From: Colimorpha sp045597945
GTDB lineage: Bacteria > Bacteroidota > Bacteroidia > Bacteroidales > P3
Assembly: GCA_045597945.1 (NCBI GenBank)
Contig: JAZLLD010000015.1
Span: 1-19,627, forward strand
Direction of reading: 5' to 3'
Length of the DNA: 19,627 bases
How positions within the stretch are numbered: the stretch's first letter is position 1; each line of letters opens with the position of its first letter. This document shows, one piece after another, positions 15,588-19,627 of the stretch. A program made the position numbers and the translations under genes. Under the pieces are notes generated by a model. The model made no database searches, had not been told where the DNA came from, and worked only from the letters and a program-made list of their open reading frames with translations.

Positions 15588-15594
15588 TTCAATC

Positions 15595-15619
15595 AAGGCG
15601 GCCGCATAGCGGCCGCCTT
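15595..15619 (+). terminator. Strong intrinsic terminator of the dipeptidase operon
   Basis: A perfect 11-bp GC-rich stem, AAGGCGGCCGC (15595-15605) and GCGGCCGCCTT (15609-15619), closes a 3-nt loop and is followed by CTTCTTTATC. It begins 8 nt after the stop codon of the FMN-binding protein gene. Confidence 0.85.
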
Positions 15620-15637
15620 CTTTATCATCTTAAAGAG

Positions 15638-16228
15638 TTGGAAGTAGCTGTTTTTGACCAAATGGAATTAGCCACCCCGGAAGAGGTGAACCGATTGTTA
15701 CCCCTTGTCTCCGACCAGCGGCGCGAGGAAGCTCTACGTTTCAAGCACACATTAGGACAGTTTTCATGCTTAAAGTCGTATGAAATGTTGCAGTCTGTCT
15801 TGGTGAAAAACAATCTCATAAATCCTGCTTCCCGTGTCACATTCCACCGCAATGAACACGGGAAGCCTTCGTTAATGGAACTACCTCACATCCATTTTAA
15901 TATAAGTCATTGTTTTAGTGCAATCGCAGTGGCAGTAGACACAAAGCCAGTCGGCATTGATGTCGAATCATTCCGCATGCCCAGCGATGGTCTACTTCGC
16001 TACACAATGAATGAGACCGAGATAGACCATATCAAGCAGTCCGCTCACCCCGACCAGCAGTTCACCCTCCTTTGGACAAAGAAAGAAGCCCTTTACAAAT
16101 ACTTGGGCACCGGAATCCGCGATGGCATTCCACATCTGCTACAAACAATACCCCCCAACATCCATTTCAGCACAAAGATTGATACCAAGAAAGGTTTTGC
16201 AATGTGTGTTGTAAGTGACAATAAATAA
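15638..16228 (+). CDS. 4'-phosphopantetheinyl transferase
   Basis: Transfers the 4'-phosphopantetheine arm of CoA to a Ser of a carrier protein. 196 residues if read from TTG 15638. The family motifs are FNISHC at 88-92, VGIDVE with Mg-binding D108 and E110, and WTKKEALYKYLGTG from 146 with the catalytic Glu and Lys. The start is uncertain. The first ATG is at 15662 (codon 9), but VAVFD before it looks like the opening beta strand of the fold, so TTG is preferred. The gene begins 18 nt after a strong terminator, so it needs read-through or its own promoter, and none is obvious. Size is normal for the short Sfp-like Bacteroidetes type. The carrier protein partner is unknown. Confidence 0.88.
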   Translation: MEVAVFDQMELATPEEVNRLLPLVSDQRREEALRFKHTLGQFSCLKSYEMLQSVLVKNNLINPASRVTFHRNEHGKPSLMELPHIHFNISHCFSAIAVAVDTKPVGIDVESFRMPSDGLLRYTMNETEIDHIKQSAHPDQQFTLLWTKKEALYKYLGTGIRDGIPHLLQTIPPNIHFSTKIDTKKGFAMCVVSDNK

Positions 16229-16252
16229 AAAAGGCCGCCCTGTAGGGCAGCC
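16226..16252 (-). terminator. Terminator in the convergent junction
   Basis: GGCCGCCC (16233-16240) pairs with GGGCAGCC (16245-16252) with one mismatch around a TGTA loop. On the minus strand it is followed by TTTTTTATTTATT, a good U-tract, so it terminates the gene ending at 16279. The U-tract overlaps the stop codon of the plus-strand transferase. In the plus direction the tail is weaker (CTATCATCTTTCATTT), so it may work both ways. Confidence 0.7.
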
Positions 16253-16278
16253 CTATCATCTTTCATTTAAAGCAGATG

Positions 16279-16701
16279 CTATTCTGCGACTTCGGTTTTC
16301 TCTTCAGGCTCACCGATAGTGAATTCCACTTCGCCAACCTTCAGAAAGGCACCCATGAAATCCATATAGCCTACACGCACAACCACCTTGCCTTCTTTGG
16401 CAGAAGGAGTGAGAATATACTCGCCAAAATTCTCGCCCTTGCGGCCCTTGCACAAATCTTCGGTAACCACCTTCACGAGGGTTTGGTTGTCCTTTACATC
16501 ATCGATGGTGAACTTGACGAGGTTGTCGACACCGGGTTTCAAATAAGCATCATCAGGAGTGATGTGAATCTTCTCGCTACTAGATTTGACGGGAGCGCTG
16601 AGGGTGGAGTAGGTCACCTTGGTGTTGGCGTCTACCTGGGGCTGCTGTGCCATGGCGCAAATGCCCATGAACATCATTACTGCAAAAAACAATTTTTTCA
16701 T
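16279..16701 (-). CDS. Small exported protein, possible single GldM-C-like domain
   Basis: 140 residues from ATG 16701, with signal peptide MKKLFFAVMMFMGICAMAQ. The mature part is one beta-rich domain: YLKPGVDNLVKFTIDD, then FGEYILTPSAKEGKVVVRVGY and a final KVGEVEFTI, ending in an acidic tail. The pattern (a Y-x-G-V-D-N entry, a GEY-x-x-x-P core and a closing F-x-I strand) resembles the repeated C-terminal periplasmic domains of GldM/PorM. There is no cytoplasmic or membrane anchor, so it is not GldM itself. The resemblance is by eye only and the function is unknown. The aldehyde dehydrogenase gene ends 18 bp upstream, so the two are probably cotranscribed, ending at the terminator at 16226-16252. 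Confidence 0.6.
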   Translation of the reverse strand: MKKLFFAVMMFMGICAMAQQPQVDANTKVTYSTLSAPVKSSSEKIHITPDDAYLKPGVDNLVKFTIDDVKDNQTLVKVVTEDLCKGRKGENFGEYILTPSAKEGKVVVRVGYMDFMGAFLKVGEVEFTIGEPEEKTEVAE

Positions 16702-16719
16702 GTTTAAATATTTTATGTG

Positions 16720-18114
16720 TTATTGTTCAAACCAATGAAGAATCTTGAGCTTTGCCGGACTGTAGGGATGCTCGCGCAAAGGGAGGTTAAAATGACGACT
16801 GCCATAGAGCACGGTGCTGGGATGTGTGAACTCGCGGAACCCCCACTCGCCATGATAGGCACCCATGCCGGAATGCCCTGTGCCACCAAAAGGAACGCCT
16901 TTGACCATGAGGTGCAAGCACACCTCGTTGACACATCCGCCACCATATTGTTGTGTCCGCATCACTTTCCTTGCCCATCGTTTGTTACTGGTAAACAGGT
17001 ACATGGCCAGAGGATGCTCGCGTTGCGCTATGGTGGACATGAGATTATCGATTTCGGAATCAGCAAAAGGAACTACCGGGAGAATGGGGTTGAATAGCTC
17101 GTGCTGGACAATAGGATCGTCAACCGAGATAGGATAGAGAATCGTGGGCGAATAGCGACGGCTTTCAGCATTTCCTTGACCACCCGATACCACCTTGTCG
17201 CGATATTGATTCACCAGGTTGGCACATTTCGAAAAAGCCTCCGGGGTAATCATCCGGGGATATTCTTCGTTGCGGGAAGCATCCTCGCCAATCTGGCTTG
17301 CAAAGGCGGTTTTCAACTCCTTCAAAAAAGGCACAGCCACTTCCTCGGCAACGGCAATCTGGTTGATATTGATGCAGATCTGTCCGGCATTTAGGAGTTT
17401 GAAGAAGGCTATTTTGCAAGCCGCATCCTTGAGGTCGGCATCGGCACGTACTACACACCAGTTGCCGGTTTCGCCCCCCAATTCCAGTGCCACGGGCGTG
17501 AGATTACGCGAGGCCATTTCCATCACATGCCGGCCCACAGCAGGCGAACCAGTGTAGAAAATTTTGTCGAAACGCTGGCTGAGGCACATATCGGCAACAT
17601 CGTGGCCACCGTCAACCAGCGAGATATATTCTGAGGGGAAATATTCTGCGAAAAATTTCTTGAGCACAGCCGTGCAAGCTGGCGACTTGGAGCTAGTCTT
17701 AATCACGGCCGTATTGCCTCCCGAAATGCTGGCGGCCAGCACACCTATGGTCAGCAGAATGGGGAAATTGAAGGGGCTGATAATCAGCGTCACCCCATAG
17801 GGCATCTTATAGACCTTAGTAAAGATACTGGGAAAGCACATAAGCCCGCTGAAGTGGGTCTCGGGTCTTGCCCAGCGCCGCAGACCGCGAATCATTTCGT
17901 TGATTTCCACCACACATGGACCAATGTCGCAGAGGTAGGCTTCCACCGCCGAGCGCCCCAGGTCATCATGCAAAGCCTGCGCAAACTGCTGCTCATAGGC
18001 CAGCACACCCTCCTTCAGACGTTTGAGTTGTCCGATTCGCCAGGCCACGGACATCGTGGCTCCCGACTGAAAATAACTGCGTTGACGCGCAACAATCTGC
18101 TGAATTTCTAACAT
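16720..18114 (-). CDS. Class-3-type NAD(P)-dependent aldehyde dehydrogenase
   Basis: 464 residues from ATG 18114, the size of the ALDH3 group, which lacks the N-terminal extension of tetrameric ALDHs. It oxidises aldehydes to acids in the cytoplasm; long-chain or aromatic aldehydes are usual in the class. Catalytic residues are N116 (SPFNFP), E211 (LELGG) and C247 (NAGQICI). FYTGSPAVGR is the nucleotide-fold turn, and HELFNPILPVVPF the conserved E-x-F-x-P. Two common family positions differ: IKTSSKS where KPSE is usual, and LGGETGN where LGGKSP is usual. The C-terminal HSGMGAYHGEWGFREFTH matches class 3 closely. Activity is likely; substrate and cofactor choice are unknown. Confidence 0.92.
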   Translation of the reverse strand: MLEIQQIVARQRSYFQSGATMSVAWRIGQLKRLKEGVLAYEQQFAQALHDDLGRSAVEAYLCDIGPCVVEINEMIRGLRRWARPETHFSGLMCFPSIFTKVYKMPYGVTLIISPFNFPILLTIGVLAASISGGNTAVIKTSSKSPACTAVLKKFFAEYFPSEYISLVDGGHDVADMCLSQRFDKIFYTGSPAVGRHVMEMASRNLTPVALELGGETGNWCVVRADADLKDAACKIAFFKLLNAGQICININQIAVAEEVAVPFLKELKTAFASQIGEDASRNEEYPRMITPEAFSKCANLVNQYRDKVVSGGQGNAESRRYSPTILYPISVDDPIVQHELFNPILPVVPFADSEIDNLMSTIAQREHPLAMYLFTSNKRWARKVMRTQQYGGGCVNEVCLHLMVKGVPFGGTGHSGMGAYHGEWGFREFTHPSTVLYGSRHFNLPLREHPYSPAKLKILHWFEQ

Positions 18115-18131
18115 GATTTTATATTATTAAT

Positions 18132-18191
18132 TGTAGAATGAATAGTGGCTGGTGTACCATTTGCCCCGTGCCCGGAACTCTACATTCTACA
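18132..18191. repeat. Inverted repeat between aldehyde dehydrogenase and lipoprotein genes
   Basis: TGTAGAATG (18132-18140) and CATTCTACA (18183-18191) are perfect 9-nt arms 42 nt apart in an 82-bp intergenic gap. The loop is GC-richer. It could be a weak terminator for the lipoprotein gene, which ends at 18197, or a regulator site. No U-tract follows. Confidence 0.4.
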
Positions 18192-18196
18192 TCATC

Positions 18197-19066
18197 TTAT
18201 TTGTTTTGTACCAGTCGCACACTGTGGCCATTGGAGCGGGCAGCAGTGGAAATGGCATAATCGCCGTCTTGGAAATAGAAGTCGTAAGCAATCTCATCGC
18301 CGAAATAAGTGGCAGTCCAATAGCATCCGTACTCACCCACCAGACTGGTGCTGGTTCCATCGCGGTAACCGGCCGCAGGCAGGAACACGGCGCCCCCGTG
18401 CTCCATGAGATTCCATTCGCCGACAGTATAGACATTTGTGCCAAAGCCATTCTTACGACCATACTGGAACTTGCAGTTCTCGGGCAACTGCCATTTGTCT
18501 GGCAGCAACACCACACCGTAGGCGTTCTTACCTTGGCCGTCGACATTCAGGATAGTAGCCTCGCCTTTCTTGACGGAAGCCGACTCGCGGAGCGAGAGCA
18601 GATAATTCCATTCCTTACGGCTGAGGGTCCGCCATTGGCCCGCCGTACGTCCGCCGTTGGCAATGGGATTGAACTGTCCCCAGTCGTAGTCTGTGCCATT
18701 GATGTCGGTCTCCACTGGCACATAGTATCGGTTTGTGTCGGTGGCGGCGTATGGCATCACCCCGGCATATCCCGAGGTGCCCCAGCCAAAGAGGTCTATC
18801 CAATCTTGGTTGTCGGCCGCAATGGCATCGTTTCCAAGACCTATGTAGTCAAACTGGTCGGAAGCGAAACGCCAAGTCTGGGTAGAGGCCTGGTATTGCA
18901 GATTGCCCTTGGCAAAGACAACCGTCACATTATCGCCCACCGTATAGCGGGCATTGATAGCGCCCTCGGTGGGGTAGAGCGGACGCTCAGGCTCAGATTC
19001 TTCGTTCTTGCAAGCTGCCAGCGCAAGCACCAGGCCCACAGCCAGCAGCAAATGATATTTCTTCAT
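18197..19066 (-). CDS. Lipoprotein with FISUMP-like C-terminal domain
   Basis: 289 residues from ATG 19066. The signal peptide ends in a lipobox (LALAAC, Cys19), followed by a short acidic linker (KNEESEPERP), so it is probably surface- or outer-membrane-tethered. The rest resembles the Fibrobacter succinogenes major paralogous domain widespread in Bacteroidales. It starts with a VVFAKGNLQYQA strand, has RTLSRKEWNYLL and AAGYRDG segments, then GCYWTATYFGDEIAYDFYF, and closes with GHSVRLVQ. FISUMP domains have no firmly known biochemical role. The neighbour upstream also encodes a surface-type repeat protein, so the pair may be envelope proteins expressed together. There is no sign of truncation. 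Confidence 0.8.
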   Translation of the reverse strand: MKKYHLLLAVGLVLALAACKNEESEPERPLYPTEGAINARYTVGDNVTVVFAKGNLQYQASTQTWRFASDQFDYIGLGNDAIAADNQDWIDLFGWGTSGYAGVMPYAATDTNRYYVPVETDINGTDYDWGQFNPIANGGRTAGQWRTLSRKEWNYLLSLRESASVKKGEATILNVDGQGKNAYGVVLLPDKWQLPENCKFQYGRKNGFGTNVYTVGEWNLMEHGGAVFLPAAGYRDGTSTSLVGEYGCYWTATYFGDEIAYDFYFQDGDYAISTAARSNGHSVRLVQNK

Positions 19067-19109
19067 AGTTTATTAGCAATATGAGTTTATGTGTATATGA
19101 GTTAATGGA

Positions 19110-19164
19110 GTTGATGAAGTTTATGGAGCCCATCAGCTTCCATCTAACATTAACTTTCATCAAC
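19110..19164. repeat. Intergenic inverted repeat with GTTGATGAA arms
   Basis: GTTGATGAAGTTTATG (19110-19125) is nearly the complement of CATTAACTTTCATCAAC (19148-19164), with nine perfect outer pairs. It lies inside a run of related short words (ATGAGTT, ATGGAGTT, ATGAAGTT) from 19081 to 19127. It occupies the 109-bp gap downstream of the truncated minus-strand gene and may act as its terminator or be a dispersed intergenic repeat. Confidence 0.45.
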
Positions 19165-19175
19165 TATCCGCATCA

Positions 19176-19627
19176 TTAGTCATCTTGTTTGAAGAAGATG
19201 GCGGTGAAAGTGAGGTTGCCGGTAAGGGTGATTGTGCGGGGGTTGGTGGTTACACCGTCGTTCCAGCAGAGGAATCGTTGTCCGCGGTTGGGGATGGCCA
19301 TAATCTGAACGGTGGAGCCCAGCGAGTATGTGCCAGAGCCGGCGCAAGCGCCGAGGGTGTCGTTGTTGACGAGGACAAAGAGTTGCTGCTCGTGGCAGTC
19401 GCGCACCGTGTCGTGGACAAAGATGGTGTCGTGAGAGCCGTAGATGATGGTAGAGTCGCGGAGGAATAGCGTGACATAGACGGTGTCATGAATATATGTG
19501 GTGTCGTGAATATAGACGGTGTCATGTTGTGGACGTGCTGAGAAGAATGCGGTAAGCGAGGTGTCCTGAGGCAGGGTGAGGGTGCGAGGATTGTCGGTGT
19601 TGCCGTCATTCCATTGGCGGAAATGGT
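19176..19627 (-). CDS. 3' part of a surface/secreted protein with InlB-like repeats (cut by window edge)
   Basis: The minus-strand frame is open from the right edge to the stop at 19176, so the 5' end lies outside the window; a GTG at 19406 is internal, not the start. About 149 residues are visible. They hold the end of one repeat (WNDGNTDNPRTLTL, then LTAFFS), a linker of HDT-x-Y units, and one full repeat of the Bacteroidetes divergent InlB B-repeat type (GSGTYSLGSTVQIMAIP, FLCWNDGVTTNPRTITL, FTAIF). Such repeats usually stack near the C-terminus of cell-surface or secreted proteins. No type IX sorting domain follows; the protein ends KQDD. The N-terminal domains and function cannot be seen. 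Confidence 0.75.
   Translation of the reverse strand, partial: HFRQWNDGNTDNPRTLTLPQDTSLTAFFSARPQHDTVYIHDTTYIHDTVYVTLFLRDSTIIYGSHDTIFVHDTVRDCHEQQLFVLVNNDTLGACAGSGTYSLGSTVQIMAIPNRGQRFLCWNDGVTTNPRTITLTGNLTFTAIFFKQDD
19473..19526 (-). repeat. 18-bp tandem repeat encoding an HDTVYI-type linker
   Basis: Two 18-bp units at 19482-19499 and 19500-19517 (starting GGTGTCATGAATATATG and GGTGTCGTGAATATAG), with a partial unit on each side, encode HDTVYIHDTTYIHDTVYV on the minus strand. A weaker HDT pair recurs at about 19408-19433. It is in frame with the truncated repeat protein and joins its two InlB-like repeats. Confidence 0.75.

Noticed and set aside
19176..19406. Separate 76-codon gene starting at GTG 19406
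   Set aside because: The same frame stays open to the right edge and encodes another InlB-like repeat and the linker, so this is the end of a larger gene.

Overview
The window looks like chromosomal DNA of a Bacteroidales bacterium, probably Prevotellaceae-like. Four things suggest this. The gene block leuS-nusB-DUF1573-yajC-ybbR-coaE is of a type familiar from Bacteroidetes. The clearest promoter has the Bacteroidetes form (TTTG, 19 bp, TAnnTTTG). Shine-Dalgarno sites are mostly absent. The lipoprotein, OmpA/PD40 and AAA/PD-(D/E)XK families present are typical of the group. The species cannot be named from the sequence alone. I saw no rRNA, tRNA, CRISPR array or insertion sequence.

Layout. 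Positions 1-595 are AT-rich and gene-free, with a cluster of ATTTTACA/TGTAAAAT words, a short 11-bp tandem repeat and a terminator hairpin. Positions 596-6868 (minus strand) form one tight housekeeping operon. In transcription order it is leuS (leucyl-tRNA synthetase), nusB, a DUF1573 lipoprotein, yajC, a YbbR-domain protein and coaE (dephospho-CoA kinase). Most gaps are 6-15 bp; the exception is 92 bp before yajC. Positions 6869-7226 hold the leuS promoter and two hairpins. A large envelope protein follows on the minus strand (7227-10118) with the domain order helical/TPR-like, PD40 propeller, carboxypeptidase-regulatory-like, OmpA C-terminal. This is the order known for PorE of the type IX secretion system. 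Next is a stand-alone AAA-ATPase/PD-(D/E)XK protein (10214-11770, minus).

After a 484-bp divergent intergenic region a plus-strand operon starts from a near-consensus promoter. It encodes two tandem paralogous M20 dipeptidases and an exported FMN-binding-domain protein with a Cys/His-rich N-terminus, and it ends at a strong terminator at 15595-15619. A 4'-phosphopantetheinyl transferase follows on the plus strand. It converges with a minus-strand group: a small exported protein resembling one GldM C-terminal domain, a class-3 aldehyde dehydrogenase, a FISUMP-like lipoprotein, and the 3' part of a surface or secreted protein with InlB-like repeats and an HDT-rich linker that runs off the right edge.

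How the genes fit together. The left half serves translation, antitermination, secretion and CoA synthesis. The middle operon pairs cytosolic dipeptide hydrolysis with a probable periplasmic flavoprotein; the link between them is only operonic. The most notable signals are: (a) the first M20 paralog has lost substrate-pocket motifs that its neighbour keeps, while both keep the metal ligands; (b) the flavinylation-motif protein with a Cys/His-rich leader; (c) the PorE-like architecture; (d) 11-bp, helical-turn-length tandem repeats at two separate intergenic sites. I found no clear evidence of a wholly new multi-gene system.
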